From positions 1-64,000 of the forward strand of contig CANDBT010000007.1 of assembly GCA_947383005.1 (NCBI GenBank): 64,000 nt of DNA. The letters are read 5' to 3'. The stretch comes from an uncultured bacterium. Its GTDB lineage: Bacteria; Bacillota; Clostridia; Lachnospirales; Lachnospiraceae. This document shows positions 1-9,081 of this stretch, piece by piece; position 1 is the stretch's first letter, and each line of letters begins with the position of its first letter. The notes beneath the pieces are model-generated. The model ran no database searches and was not told where the DNA came from. It was given only the letters and a program-made list of their open reading frames with translations. A program made the position numbers and the translations under genes.

Positions 1-334
1 ACGTCTGCCACTTCGGGTCATAAAAATACGGACAGTTATCATAAGGCGTCCTCACGTACCCTCCCGTAACCTGTCTCTCCGTCACCCAGCTTCCATCCGC
101 ACCTACCAGGTATCCGTCCGGCGTGGTAGTATCCGCCATCATAATCCCGTTCCCATCCAGATAATAATACACGCCCTGATCCAGAACCCACTCCGACCTG
201 GCATAATTCCCATCCTCCTTCCGATAACGCCACCCCGAAGACGTTTCCTCAAAGGTTCCCGCAAACACAGACATTGGACAGCCGAACACCAGCAGACATA
301 AAACCACCAGACTCCATAACTTTCTTTTTCTCAT
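1..334 (-). CDS. Secreted cell-wall-binding repeat protein, partial (runs off the left edge)
   Basis: The reading frame opens at an ATG at 334-332, preceded by a good AGGAGG ribosome site, and stays open to the window edge, so only about 111 N-terminal residues are visible. It begins with a basic, hydrophobic signal peptide ending near VFA. Aromatic and glycine-rich units follow (GWRYRKEDG, YYYLDGNG, TTPDGYLVGADGSW) of the choline-binding/cell-wall-binding repeat type. The same TTPDGY unit recurs in the proteins at 1501-5181 and 25306-26145. The protein is probably exported and held non-covalently on the wall. Its catalytic or adhesive domain, if any, lies outside the window. Confidence 0.75.
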   Translation of the reverse strand, partial: MRKRKLWSLVVLCLLVFGCPMSVFAGTFEETSSGWRYRKEDGNYARSEWVLDQGVYYYLDGNGIMMADTTTPDGYLVGADGSWVTERQVTGGYVRTPYDNCPYFYDPKWQT

Positions 335-427
335 GCAAAACGCCTCCTTCTGTAACCATCATATCGAATCCGGTCATTCAATGTCGAGGGCATTTCAGAT
401 TTATTTTCTTACAGAAGTCTTAAGATT

Positions 428-474
428 AAAAAGAGGAAAGCTCAACCCTCACAAGTTAAGACTTCCCTCTTTTC
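428..474 (-). terminator. Intrinsic terminator after the zeta-like toxin gene
   Basis: Read on the minus strand, AAAGAGGGAAG pairs with CTTTCCTCTTT around a loop of about 20 nt and is followed by a T-rich tail. It lies about 70 nt beyond the toxin stop codon. The arms are near-symmetrical, so it may also work in the other direction. Confidence 0.6.
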
Positions 475-541
475 ATCAAATACTATGCCTTTTCCTATCC
501 CACTTCATGACAGGCTCACACCACATAATCTACTGCTCCAC

Positions 542-1222
542 TTATTGGTTTTCCTTTCTCATTTCCTTAATCATCTCCACGACATCCTGTTCATCTCTCA
601 GGCCGGCCTTCTCAGCCTCACCCCGGAACGCTTCCTGTGTCTCCTGCCAAATAGCCATAAACCCATCATCCAGCCACTTCCTATACCACATCGGGACATT
701 CCGGGATACTTTTATGGCCTCACCATTTTTATATATAGCGAATCTCCTGAACTGGGCCGTATTGTCATATAACGCTGCCAGGTCACAGAATCCCAAAACC
801 TTTTTCAGATTCCTCAGACTCTCCCCATACCGCCTGTCAACATCCCGGTCAGGAATCCCATGGCCTCCCATTTTTACCCGCTGGGCAATGCGCTGCTTAG
901 CAATCTGCGAGGAATCCACTCCCACATAATGCATTTCGATCATATATCCGGCCTCTTTTGCCCTCTGTATGGTTTTTATAATTGAATGGCCACACAGGGT
1001 TGTCTCCTGATTAAAAGCAACCCCCTGCAATAAATAATCATTAAGACGGGCCACCGCGATTTTGCCCGCCTTCATCAAATCAGAAGTATTCCTCCAGTCC
1101 CCAAACTCCCGAAGAATCTCATCCGTGTTAATCCTGGGCATGCTGTTTTTATATCGGGTAGTCCGGTATAATGTGGATTTTCCGGCGCCATTTACTCCAG
1201 CATATAAAATATACCGCTTCAT
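542..1222 (-). CDS. Zeta-toxin-like P-loop kinase
   Basis: This 226-residue protein starts with a Walker A loop (GVNGAGKST at about residues 9-17). A zeta/UDP-GlcNAc-kinase-like arrangement follows, with NTDE and a central arginine-rich stretch. It resembles the predicted ABC-type ATPase/zeta group (COG4185), whose characterised members phosphorylate UDP-N-acetylglucosamine and block wall synthesis. The start ATG directly follows the stop of a 59-residue gene (1223-1402), a typical antitoxin-toxin spacing, and a terminator follows. Family assignment is good. Toxicity is inferred. Some COG4185 proteins are not proven toxins. Confidence 0.72.
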   Translation of the reverse strand: MKRYILYAGVNGAGKSTLYRTTRYKNSMPRINTDEILREFGDWRNTSDLMKAGKIAVARLNDYLLQGVAFNQETTLCGHSIIKTIQRAKEAGYMIEMHYVGVDSSQIAKQRIAQRVKMGGHGIPDRDVDRRYGESLRNLKKVLGFCDLAALYDNTAQFRRFAIYKNGEAIKVSRNVPMWYRKWLDDGFMAIWQETQEAFRGEAEKAGLRDEQDVVEMIKEMRKENQ

Positions 1223-1402
1223 TTAGAACTCCTTCTGGGCAATAACTTCTCTCTGCTTCCTCTGCAGAATGAAATCACTTAACATTGAAAAGAACTCTCC
1301 CTCTTCCTCTGTCTCCGCATTCAGCACCAGTTCCATGGTCTCCTCTATATCCATATCTCTGCATGTATTGTATAATTTTTTTGCCGCCTCTATCCCGGAC
1401 AT
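1223..1402 (-). CDS. Small probable antitoxin of the zeta-like toxin
   Basis: The 59-codon frame begins at ATG 1402 with an ideal AGGAGG site 7 nt upstream. It ends with TAA at 1223, immediately before the toxin ATG with no gap. The product is acidic and helical (clusters such as ETEEEGEF), with no membrane segment, as expected of a small antitoxin that wraps a zeta-like kinase. Ribosome site, exact abutment and composition support a real gene. No family name can be assigned by eye. The antitoxin role is inferred from gene order. Confidence 0.65.
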   Translation of the reverse strand: MSGIEAAKKLYNTCRDMDIEETMELVLNAETEEEGEFFSMLSDFILQRKQREVIAQKEF

Positions 1403-1500
1403 AACTGCACCTCCTCATATCCAACAGCCATTCACCATACCACTTCTTAACCTATTATACACAAAACAGGGCCAAATGAAAAGTACCGGTTAACATGTTA

Positions 1501-4500
1501 CTACACCCACACCCCCTTCCCATCCACCTGATACCCGTCCGGCGTCTTCAGGTTCACAAACATGGCCCCCCTGGTCCCGTCAGAAACCGTATTAAAATAA
1601 TACCATTTCCCTTCAATCAGGTTCCACCCCGTAACCATGCGCCCCTTCGTCCCGTCACTCACAGGATTCAAGTAATACACATGCTTGTCCGTATCCGTAA
1701 ACCACCCGGTTTCCATATACCCACGCTCATCAAAATGATACCACTCCAGCACGCCATTATAGCTTAACTGCTTCCAGCAGGCCTTCGGATAGCTTCCGTC
1801 CTGATACTGATACCACCAGCCTGTAGAATCCTGCTTCCAGCTCCCCTGTGTCTGTCCCACAGCCCCCGGACCGCCTGACGCAGTTGACGATCCTCTATAA
1901 GAACTGCCGGAACCTCCCCCGGAAGAACTCCCTCCGGAGCTTCCTCCTGAACTGCCTCCGGAAGAAGTGCCAGGACGTGTAGTCTGGTCTGTCGTCTTAA
2001 ACTCCACCTTCACCTTACACTGGGCCGTCTTCTGCCCGTCCTCCGCAGTCACCGTCACCACGGTCTCCCTGCTCCCGGCCGCCGTAGACAAGGCATAACG
2101 GTTCTTTGCCAGATTGGCAGCGTCCTTAGCCTCCAGATCCTGAATCCATTTGCCGTCCCGCTTAACCGTCACCATACCGTCTTCCGAAACCGCAGCCACC
2201 GTACTGTCCGCCACGCTGTATTTCACTGCCTTGTTCTGGGCCTCTGCCGGTGCCACCACAGCCCCGATCCTCTGAGCCCCTGTCACCTTATACTCAACCT
2301 TTGGACTGGTCCGGCTCCCGGTCAGAACCTTCTCCACAGAAAACTTCAATTCCGCCTGATTTACCGACACCTTCTCCACAGGAACCACCGTCCGGTCCAC
2401 AGTCTTAAAAGACAGATTCACCGCGCACACTGCCTGCTTCTCCCCGTCTTTTGTCGTAACCGTCACATAAGACGACCGGCTGCCCGCCGCTTCCTGTTTC
2501 GCGTAAGGATTCTCCTTGTTCTTCTCCTTCTCCGCCTCAATCAGCTCCCCAATCCACTTGGCATTCTCCCTGGCGCTCACCATACCCTCCTGGTCCACAC
2601 GCAGCACATCCGAATCCCCTGGGCTCCAAACTACTTCCTTATTATCCGCATACTCCGGTGAAATAGTTTCATACAACCGCCTGGAAGGAGTAACCGAATA
2701 ACTCTCCTTCGGATTCCTCCGGTCCCCCTCCAGAGTTCTGGTAATCTCAAAAGCCAATTCCGCCTGGTCCAGCTTCACATCCGCCACCGGAACCACCGTA
2801 TCATCTGTGATCTTAAAATCCACCGTCACAAACGCACTGGCCCTTTTCTGCCCCGCCTCCGTTGTCACGGTCACTGTGGCATAATCCTTTGCTTCCGTAG
2901 TAATCCTCTTGGACGGATACAATTCCTGATTGGCCACCCCTGCCTTAATCAGTTCCTGAATCCATTTGGCCGACTGATTGACAGATACCTCCCCATTCTC
3001 ATCCACCTTGATGATATCTGTGGAAGAACCATCCGTATCCTTCACATTCCAGACCACGTTCTTATTAGCCGCCGAATCTGGAATAATGGCAGCGGTCAGC
3101 CTCTGCGGGTCCGTCACCTTCCAGCCGATCTGGGGATTCCACCGGGAACCGTTCCGAATCTGCTCCACCTCAAAGACCAGTTCCCCCTTGTCCAGCACCA
3201 CGCCATTCGTCATGGCACGATACTGAGCCGAAATGGTAATGTTCTCCTCCGGCATAGTAAATGCCACCTCCGAAGCATTGGCAGGAATCAGCTCCTTCGT
3301 GTCAAAATCATCCGCCGTCCACATCAAAGAATCCGGCACCAGTTCATAGTAAACCGGCGGCTCCGCCTCCCCCTGATTCACCGGGCTTGTATACACTAAA
3401 ACCTTAGTCCCCACTGCCACTGCCCCAGGATTAGCCCAGTCAATCTCTTTAGCAAAGTTATTCTGCGCCTCCAAAATCGAAAGCTTCCCATGGTCAATGG
3501 CAGGAATAGACACCAGATATCCCCTTACCGGGTCCCCCGTCTTGCTTGGGGCCACATGGTGGACATTCTCTTTCCCAATTCCCAGAACCCCTTCCTCCAG
3601 CTCCTCATAAAAATACCGGCTGGTCTGCTTGGTAAATCCCCCCATCTGATAAAGGCTAAAATCCCTCTGGTTAGAATAATAAGCCCCAATATGGTGTTCC
3701 AGACGAATCTGGGGCGTCAGCTTGTTCCCAAACGGATTCAGGGAATACTTGTCCTCACTGTCCGTATACAGATAGGCCAGGTCATCCCCCAATTCCACCG
3801 TCCCACTCTCAATAAATCCCACAAACAGCCCCGCTGTCTTCAAGGTACTGGAAGTAGAAGCCCCAATGGTTCCCGCAAACCTCCCGTTCTTCACTTGGCC
3901 GCTCTGGAGCCTTCCAACCAAACCTCCGATGTAATCCGCAGAAGTGCTTCCCACCTTGCCTTCCACATAGGAGTTGTACACCTCCGTCTCATAAATATTT
4001 CCCGCAATACCCCCTACATACCCTTCCGAATACAGGGCGCTGTAGCTGTCCGTGGTATCACTGGTGCAGTCACTGATAAAGGAACCTCTGGCCGACCCGC
4101 AGATTCCCCCTGCAAATGCCTCCTGGCTTCCGCTGGTATCCGTACCACCCAAAACCCCCGCTGTATTGACACACTCCAGAATCGCGCTGTCATAGGCATC
4201 CCCCACAACACCGCCCATAACACCGGTTCCCCGAACCTGCCCCTTCACATTACAGTTTCGGATTGTGCTGTCATTACTTTCCCCGGCCAGAATCCCTGCC
4301 TTGCTGCGGGCATTCACCTGGCCGTCCACCACCAGATTCTCAACCGTGGCCCCATGAAGGCTCCCAAAAAGCCCCGCATAATCCTGGGTCGTATCACTGA
4401 TCTTCAGATTGTACACCCGGTATCCCTGGCCGTCAAAATTTCCCTTAAATGGCTTCGGTTCCGAATCCCCCAATTCCGTAAAATATCCAATGGGCAGCCA

Positions 4501-5181
4501 TGAGGCCGAATCGCTTAAGGAAATATCCCTGGACAGAGTGAAATAACACCCTTCATACCCGTCCACTTCCTCATTGGCCACGTTGTAGGCCAGGAGCTTT
4601 AAATCCTTGGCGGAGTTGATCTGATAGGGATTCTCCTTGGTTCCTTCCCCGTCAAAATGGTCGCTCATCTCCATGCCGCCCCAGATACTGGCCCTGCGGA
4701 GCGACATCACGGCATTAGAAGCTGTTGCCACCCGAAGTTCTGTCTCTGATTCCAGTTCCTTTGCCGCCTTTTTATAAGAACTGTCAAAAACAGCAGAACC
4801 ACGAATCCTCTCCCCTGTACCGTCCAAGGCCTCCTTTTCATCCGGTTCCCCTTCCTGTCCGGCTCCCGTCTTAGGTTCCGCCTGGGAAGGCGTGGCAATC
4901 CTCACCAGATTCTTCCACTCCGGACTTCTGCCGCTTTCCTTTTCCCATTCTCCTTCTCTGTCGCTACCGCTGTCACTATACCCCAGCAGACTGCCTGTCA
5001 AAATCCCATCCTGCCCCACATTCTCACCGGCATAGACACCCCTTGTTCCTGAAACCAGCTCACTTCCATACACAACACCATTTCCTGTGATTCCCACCGC
5101 TGAAAATACCGGGCTCATGCCCATAGCCGCAATTAACACCCAGGCCGGCACCGCCGCCTGATATCTTGTCCTCTTTTTCAT
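1501..5181 (-). CDS. Large GLUG/Ig-like surface protein with C-terminal cell-wall-binding repeats
   Basis: A protein of about 1226 residues. It has a signal peptide (about 1-29), a low-complexity acidic segment, and GLUG-type beta repeats (about 170-480, repeated GLFG/GGIxG and VxNxxVxG units). Three homologous Ig-like modules of about 125 residues follow, each ending in a VTVTxxxGQK-like strand. A Ser/Gly linker then leads to C-terminal aromatic repeats (GWWYQYQDGSYP, GWNLIEGKWYYFN, TPDGYQVDGKG) that bind cell-wall polymers. The second of two adjacent ATGs (5181) has the better spacing to AAGGAG. GLUG plus Ig-like surface proteins are typically adhesins; the ligand is unknown. There is no sortase motif, so anchoring is by the repeats. 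Confidence 0.85.
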   Translation of the reverse strand: MKKRTRYQAAVPAWVLIAAMGMSPVFSAVGITGNGVVYGSELVSGTRGVYAGENVGQDGILTGSLLGYSDSGSDREGEWEKESGRSPEWKNLVRIATPSQAEPKTGAGQEGEPDEKEALDGTGERIRGSAVFDSSYKKAAKELESETELRVATASNAVMSLRRASIWGGMEMSDHFDGEGTKENPYQINSAKDLKLLAYNVANEEVDGYEGCYFTLSRDISLSDSASWLPIGYFTELGDSEPKPFKGNFDGQGYRVYNLKISDTTQDYAGLFGSLHGATVENLVVDGQVNARSKAGILAGESNDSTIRNCNVKGQVRGTGVMGGVVGDAYDSAILECVNTAGVLGGTDTSGSQEAFAGGICGSARGSFISDCTSDTTDSYSALYSEGYVGGIAGNIYETEVYNSYVEGKVGSTSADYIGGLVGRLQSGQVKNGRFAGTIGASTSSTLKTAGLFVGFIESGTVELGDDLAYLYTDSEDKYSLNPFGNKLTPQIRLEHHIGAYYSNQRDFSLYQMGGFTKQTSRYFYEELEEGVLGIGKENVHHVAPSKTGDPVRGYLVSIPAIDHGKLSILEAQNNFAKEIDWANPGAVAVGTKVLVYTSPVNQGEAEPPVYYELVPDSLMWTADDFDTKELIPANASEVAFTMPEENITISAQYRAMTNGVVLDKGELVFEVEQIRNGSRWNPQIGWKVTDPQRLTAAIIPDSAANKNVVWNVKDTDGSSTDIIKVDENGEVSVNQSAKWIQELIKAGVANQELYPSKRITTEAKDYATVTVTTEAGQKRASAFVTVDFKITDDTVVPVADVKLDQAELAFEITRTLEGDRRNPKESYSVTPSRRLYETISPEYADNKEVVWSPGDSDVLRVDQEGMVSARENAKWIGELIEAEKEKNKENPYAKQEAAGSRSSYVTVTTKDGEKQAVCAVNLSFKTVDRTVVPVEKVSVNQAELKFSVEKVLTGSRTSPKVEYKVTGAQRIGAVVAPAEAQNKAVKYSVADSTVAAVSEDGMVTVKRDGKWIQDLEAKDAANLAKNRYALSTAAGSRETVVTVTAEDGQKTAQCKVKVEFKTTDQTTRPGTSSGGSSGGSSGGSSSGGGSGSSYRGSSTASGGPGAVGQTQGSWKQDSTGWWYQYQDGSYPKACWKQLSYNGVLEWYHFDERGYMETGWFTDTDKHVYYLNPVSDGTKGRMVTGWNLIEGKWYYFNTVSDGTRGAMFVNLKTPDGYQVDGKGVWV

Positions 5182-5379
5182 CATATGCTCCTTTTACTTT
5201 CTATTTTTTATTTTCCTGCCCCAGATAACCCAGAAACCAGAATTTGTCCCGAAACACTCACAATCTTGGTGCCTCACACACTCACCCCATAACCCTCTAT
5301 AGGCCGATTGTTCCACACCATTAGCACACTCTCAGTAATGTCCAGGCAATTCTTTCATACCAGGTTCTCAATAGGCAAG

Positions 5380-5411
5380 AAAATGAGCCGCCCTCAAAAG
5401 ACAGCCCATTT
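5380..5411 (-). terminator. Intrinsic terminator after the DUF6273-like gene
   Basis: On the minus strand a 12-bp stem with G-T wobbles (AAATGGGCTGTC against GGGCGGCTCATTT) encloses a 7-nt loop and is followed by TTTTCTT. It lies about 45 nt past the stop of 5457-6692. The rest of 5185-5456 holds the upstream region of the large surface protein. I see no riboswitch or further gene there. Confidence 0.6.
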
Positions 5412-5456
5412 CCTTCATCTATTATCATGTACCCCCGGACTCTTACGCCCGAAGGC

Positions 5457-6692
5457 TCACTCCTGCACTGCCACAAAAGCAGGCCGGTTCCCAATCCGTT
5501 CATTGGCCACCTGCTCCGGGGCCACTCTCCCGTCATAGGTCACCGCATAACACATCTTCCCGTCCCTGGCCGCCGGAGTCCTCAGCCAGTAGCCCATAAC
5601 ATGGCTTCCTGCCAGGGTAAAATTATCCGTCTCCGACCCGTTAATCTTCCACAGATAATTCCCATACCGAATTGCCTCCTCTAAAGACAGGCAAAACAAC
5701 GTGTCCTCCGTTTTACTTCCCGGCTGCTTCCGTTTGGTAAACTTCCGCTCCGATATCATATAATCAGAACTTTTCCCTGCATAAGTATACCCGGCCGTAG
5801 TCTCTGCCCTGGCAATCCCCTCCGAATCCGCCAGCCCCTCCTTAAGCCAGCCTCTCAAGTCAGAAGCCTCCCAGCCATTGTGATTTTCGTCAAACACACT
5901 CTCATCACCGCCGATAATGGAATCACACAGAAACAAAGCCCCTGCCCTGTTCATCCCTGCGTCACAGTAGTTAGGGTCCACACACCGGAAGGTATAAGAC
6001 TTCCCGTGAATCACCCTCTCCTGAGTATCCCCCTCATACCAGATCTTTCCCTGCCCGGTATCCGCCTTCTCTCTCCCAAGCACAAAAGCCGGACGGATTC
6101 CCACTTCGGTCAGAGAGACCCGGCTGGAAGCAATATGCCCGTTGTACTGCACCAGATACGCCTGGTTGGTAGTATTCTCCCGCTTGGAGCGTGTCCAGTA
6201 ATACCTCATTCCCCTCCTTGGTGTCCATACCTTCCGGACAATCTCCTTATAAACCGGATTCTTCACCTCATCTATGGACAGACAGAACACCTTGTCCGAA
6301 ACCGAATCCCCGGTCTCCGGCAGGTTCACCGCCGCAAGCTCCTCTGCCACGGAAAGAGTGTCGGCAAAATACTGGTTCAGCCAGGTCCTCACATCAGAGG
6401 TTCCATAATCATTGTTCGCCAATCCATACCGAACAGAAAGAGCATAAGGAATCACCTCATCCGCCACAAACAGATATCCGCCCTGATAATCCGAATCCAG
6501 GCAGGTAAACCCCATGGTCTCAAATCCATCGGAAAGCCCGGTCTCCACCTGCAGCCCGTCCCCTTTCCTGTACCGGTCTGCCTCCCTGGTCTCCGCATGA
6601 GCAGAAAACCCTAAAAGAAAACTGACCGCCGAACAGGTAAGAAAAACCGCCGCCAGCGCCTGCTTCCTTTTCATGCGTATCACCGGCCTCAT
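5457..6692 (-). CDS. Secreted DUF6273-like protein
   Basis: 411 residues. An N-terminal signal peptide (basic start, hydrophobic core, SAHA cleavage region) precedes two related beta-rich modules. Each ends in the pattern YWxR(T/S)...V.YdG.va...v..iRPAFV, for example [11 protein letters not shown] and IGNRPAFV. This matches the DUF6273/fibro-slime-associated domain common in Lachnospiraceae surface proteins. Its ATG overlaps the stop of the cold-shock-domain gene by 4 nt (ATGA), and AGGAG is correctly spaced, so the two are translationally coupled. Function is unknown. Coupling to an RNA-binding regulator gene is unusual. Confidence 0.7.
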   Translation of the reverse strand: MRPVIRMKRKQALAAVFLTCSAVSFLLGFSAHAETREADRYRKGDGLQVETGLSDGFETMGFTCLDSDYQGGYLFVADEVIPYALSVRYGLANNDYGTSDVRTWLNQYFADTLSVAEELAAVNLPETGDSVSDKVFCLSIDEVKNPVYKEIVRKVWTPRRGMRYYWTRSKRENTTNQAYLVQYNGHIASSRVSLTEVGIRPAFVLGREKADTGQGKIWYEGDTQERVIHGKSYTFRCVDPNYCDAGMNRAGALFLCDSIIGGDESVFDENHNGWEASDLRGWLKEGLADSEGIARAETTAGYTYAGKSSDYMISERKFTKRKQPGSKTEDTLFCLSLEEAIRYGNYLWKINGSETDNFTLAGSHVMGYWLRTPAARDGKMCYAVTYDGRVAPEQVANERIGNRPAFVAVQE

Positions 6693-7171
6693 GCCGTCTC
6701 CTCCGTATTTTCGACATCCTTATCCTCTGCCCTGGCTTTCCGTCTGCCGCCCCTGGCTCCCTTTGCCTTTTCGCTCTCACTCCCTTCCAGTCCTTCGGCC
6801 TCATCTTCCATGCCTGGCCCTTCTGTTCCCTGATCTTCTGTCCCTAATCCTTCAAGTTCCGCATCTTCCCATCCCGGTTCTCCCGTATTCTGGCCGCTGC
6901 CATATGCCACCGCTTCTCCGTCTCCACTGCTTTCCCCGGTCCCCAGTCCTTCCTCTCCGGATTCTTCCGCCACAGATACAAACCTGGCAAGGCACCGTCC
7001 CTTTTCATCCTCTCCAGGCATAAAGGACACGGTCTGACCGTCACGGAGCTTCTTAAATCCTTCCCTCTGAATCTCCGAATAATGGACGAAATAATCCATG
7101 CCCTCCTCATCCGTAATAAATCCGAAACCCTTTCTCACATCAAACCACTTTACAATTCCTCTCATTTCCAT
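6689..7171 (-). CDS. Cold-shock-domain protein with long acidic tail
   Basis: 160 residues starting at ATG 7171, 10 nt after AGGAG. The upstream in-frame extension lacks a ribosome site. Residues 1-70 are a canonical cold-shock domain: [15 protein letters not shown] (RNP1) and DYFVHYSEI (RNP2-like). The last ~85 residues are a Glu/Gly-rich acidic region ending in a short basic patch. Ordinary Csp proteins are ~66 residues, so the tail is an addition. Cold-shock-domain proteins bind single-stranded nucleic acid, and some E. coli members act as antiterminators. The gene sits between an S1-domain gene and the DUF6273-like gene in an operon whose leader carries a terminator-like hairpin. Confidence 0.85.
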   Translation of the reverse strand: MEMRGIVKWFDVRKGFGFITDEEGMDYFVHYSEIQREGFKKLRDGQTVSFMPGEDEKGRCLARFVSVAEESGEEGLGTGESSGDGEAVAYGSGQNTGEPGWEDAELEGLGTEDQGTEGPGMEDEAEGLEGSESEKAKGARGGRRKARAEDKDVENTEETA

Positions 7172-7292
7172 ATGACAAGTTCTCCTCTCAAAAATTATTT
7201 TATTGTTAAATTTCGTTTTCTGCTTCACTGCACAGAAAAAGACAGATTTTCCAAACCCCATAAGTCCCGAAAAACCTGCCCTTTCCCTAATC

Positions 7293-8258
7293 TTATCCCC
7301 GCTTAATAATCCTGGTAATGATCCCTTCGGCCACCTCCCTCTCCTCATTGATCCTGGTCACCAGAAATCCCACTTCATCCCCCTGCCCAGGCAGACTTGC
7401 CGTGTTGCAGGAGTGGGCCACCGCATTGACCCGGCAGTTCAGGCAGAGAAAGAAGGTTCCCCGGTAAACATCTGTCACCTTCCCCACATACTTCCCCTGC
7501 TTCTTAAGCCGCATTAGGTTCTCCTTATTGACATTGGCCTTAGCTTCCCTGGCGCTGACCTCCACCTTCATGGCCTCAACCGAATCCCCGGAAATCTTCT
7601 TTACCATGACATTCACCACATCCCCTGTGGCAAACTTCTCATTGGCATCCGACAGCCATTCCCAGGTCATATCCCTAGCCTTTAAAGAACACTCAATGCC
7701 AAACACCTCCAGCCGGACCGCCTTGGGAGCCACGGCGATCACCCTGGCCTCCACCACACGCCCCGGCATGATCATAGGCGGTCCGTCCTGGGAAGGCAGA
7801 TAGAACTGCTGCCGCTTCCGAAGCATAGCCTCCCTTCTGGAAGCCGCCACACTGCCGGTTCCCTCGTCCAGATCCCGGACAATAAAGTCCAGTTCCGCCC
7901 CCAGCATGTTGTTGGCAAGCCTGGTCTGCCGGTTCACCAGATCAGAGTTTTCCCTTCCGTCCCCTTCCAGGTTAATCATCATCTCCTCCATAGGAATCAG
8001 AACCCGGCAGCCTTTGTAGTAGATCACAGCCACCACCCAGCCGCCCTCCAGCCTCTCAATCCCGCTTAAAGGCCCGGACAGAATCTTCCTTGTCCTCTGG
8101 GCATTCATCAACTCATGCCACACCAGCTCATCCTGGTTCTTCGCCTCTGCCGCAGCGCCCCCTGCGTCCACAGTCAGAATCCCCGCCGGACGGCTCCTGG
8201 AGCGTACAACGCCTTCCTGCACTCCCACCGCCACACGGCTTTTACTTTCTTCCTTCAT
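7293..8258 (-). CDS. S1-type RNA-binding domain protein
   Basis: 321 residues from ATG 8258, which is 7 nt after GGTGG; two upstream in-frame ATGs are worse placed. An N-terminal segment of ~50 residues precedes a beta domain. The centre ([20 protein letters not shown], then [12 protein letters not shown] and [11 protein letters not shown]) has the strand order of S1/OB RNA-binding domains. A C-terminal second OB-like unit begins at [13 protein letters not shown]. It is the first gene after the 8389-8417 promoter and its attenuator hairpin. Similar S1 proteins occur in clostridial conjugative elements. A role in controlling element transcripts is inferred. Confidence 0.65.
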   Translation of the reverse strand: MKEESKSRVAVGVQEGVVRSRSRPAGILTVDAGGAAAEAKNQDELVWHELMNAQRTRKILSGPLSGIERLEGGWVVAVIYYKGCRVLIPMEEMMINLEGDGRENSDLVNRQTRLANNMLGAELDFIVRDLDEGTGSVAASRREAMLRKRQQFYLPSQDGPPMIMPGRVVEARVIAVAPKAVRLEVFGIECSLKARDMTWEWLSDANEKFATGDVVNVMVKKISGDSVEAMKVEVSAREAKANVNKENLMRLKKQGKYVGKVTDVYRGTFFLCLNCRVNAVAHSCNTASLPGQGDEVGFLVTRINEEREVAEGIITRIIKRG

Positions 8259-8320
8259 GGGCATACCACCTTTCTTTTTTTCATTCCGATTCCCCGGATT
8301 CTCCAAAAACTGCCTGAAAA

Positions 8321-8352
8321 CACAAAAAGAGCAGCCCTATGAAAAGCTGCTC
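8321..8352 (-). terminator. Terminator-like hairpin in the leader of the S1/cold-shock operon
   Basis: Minus-strand GAGCAGC and GCTGCTC pair around a 10-nt loop and are followed by TTTTTGTG. It lies between the promoter (-10 at 8389-8394) and the first start codon (8258), about 37 nt after the -10 element. It would therefore end transcripts before the operon unless relieved. A close copy of the hairpin lies at 9031-9057. Confidence 0.6.
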
Positions 8353-8388
8353 TCCGTGAACCCGTTGATTCAGAAATCTGATGATACC

Positions 8389-8417
8389 ATTATAAAACAT
8401 TTGAAATTGCAAGTCAA
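8389..8417 (-). promoter_or_regulatory. Consensus sigma-A promoter of the S1/cold-shock operon
   Basis: Minus-strand TTGACT (8417-8412), a 17-nt spacer, and TATAAT (8394-8389). The surrounding 40 nt (8379-8418) match 54699-54738 upstream of the transfer operon with only three mismatches, including the non-consensus spacer and start-site region. This points to shared ancestry or co-regulation rather than chance. Confidence 0.8.
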
Positions 8418-8505
8418 TTCTTCAGGAAATGCAATGTGGTTTCATTTCGGTTCCAATTTCGTCCCATTTTACCTACAGCCTATAATTTCTCTGAATTGCA
8501 GCCTC

Positions 8506-8847
8506 CTACCTGTACAAAAAAGATAATTCGATGTTGATTAGCAGCAATACAATCAATACATAAACGACCATGCTTTTCATATCTAAATATTGCTTCATGG
8601 AAGCTTGTCCAAAATCCTGCAGAACTTTAACAAACATACCACAGACTATACCTATAGCCGCAAAACCATTCGTTCTCAATCTGCTATAGCACTTTTTATG
8701 TAATAAGAAAGTCTGCATATAAAAGTATATTATGAGTCATAACATCTGGTATATTGTAAACATTTCAACGGGCCAGTGAAAAGGGAAGCATATCATAGTT
8801 TCAAATACAGTGCCACACAAAGCTATCGAAATAATATTCTTTTTCAT
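8506..8847 (-). pseudogene. Possible small membrane protein gene broken by an in-frame TGA
   Basis: From an ATG at 8847 one frame reads 36 residues (starting MKKNIISIALCG), meets TGA, and continues in the same frame for about 76 more codons to 8506. The whole would be a hydrophobic protein of ~113 residues with three or four membrane segments (for example VVYVLIVLLLINIELSF near the end). AGGAG lies too far upstream to be convincing. The 11-bp operator repeats at 8927-8954 lie just upstream in the same orientation. It may be a decayed membrane gene or chance. The rest of 8259-9081 holds the promoter, hairpin and repeats described separately. Confidence 0.35.
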
Positions 8848-8926
8848 GTTTAATATGGTCTGGATAAAATTCTCCTTTCTCTTTACCCTTTTCTTTTTTA
8901 TAGTAAACAATCTTTATAAACTTCAG

Positions 8927-8954
8927 CTAACAAATCCCTAAACAATTTCTAACA
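8927..8954 (-). promoter_or_regulatory. Three 11-bp-phased operator repeats (OmpR/PhoB type), site A
   Basis: CTAACA, CTAAAC and CTAACA start at 8927, 8938 and 8949 on the plus strand (TGTTAG/GTTTAG on minus), exactly 11 nt apart. This is the spacing used by tandem OmpR-family dimers. A possible -10 (TACTAT, 8905-8900) follows about 21 nt downstream. The same array recurs at 25169, 33208 and 38304. Confidence 0.6.
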
Positions 8955-9030
8955 TTTAGGAGAAACCTATATATCCATATTTTGATAGCATTAAAATCCC
9001 CTCAGTCTTCCCACCCCTTTTAACCTCACG

Positions 9031-9057
9031 AAAAGAGCAGCCCATAAAAGACTGCTC
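9031..9057 (-). terminator. Intrinsic terminator after the sigma-like/HTH pair
   Basis: GAGCAG pairs with CTGCTC around an 11-nt loop and is followed by TTTT, 25 nt past the stop of the small HTH gene. The sequence is nearly a duplicate of the leader hairpin at 8321-8352. Confidence 0.65.
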
Positions 9058-9081
9058 CCAAATCGTACCACGATAAAACTA

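Noticed and set aside
3490-4503. Long plus-strand ORF opposite the large surface protein
   Set aside because: It is the antisense of a well-supported coding region; codon pattern and protein features support only the minus-strand gene.
5185-5456. Riboswitch-like leader before the large surface protein
   Set aside because: I compared it by eye with c-di-GMP and other common leader motifs and found no match; only the terminator of the upstream gene is convincing.
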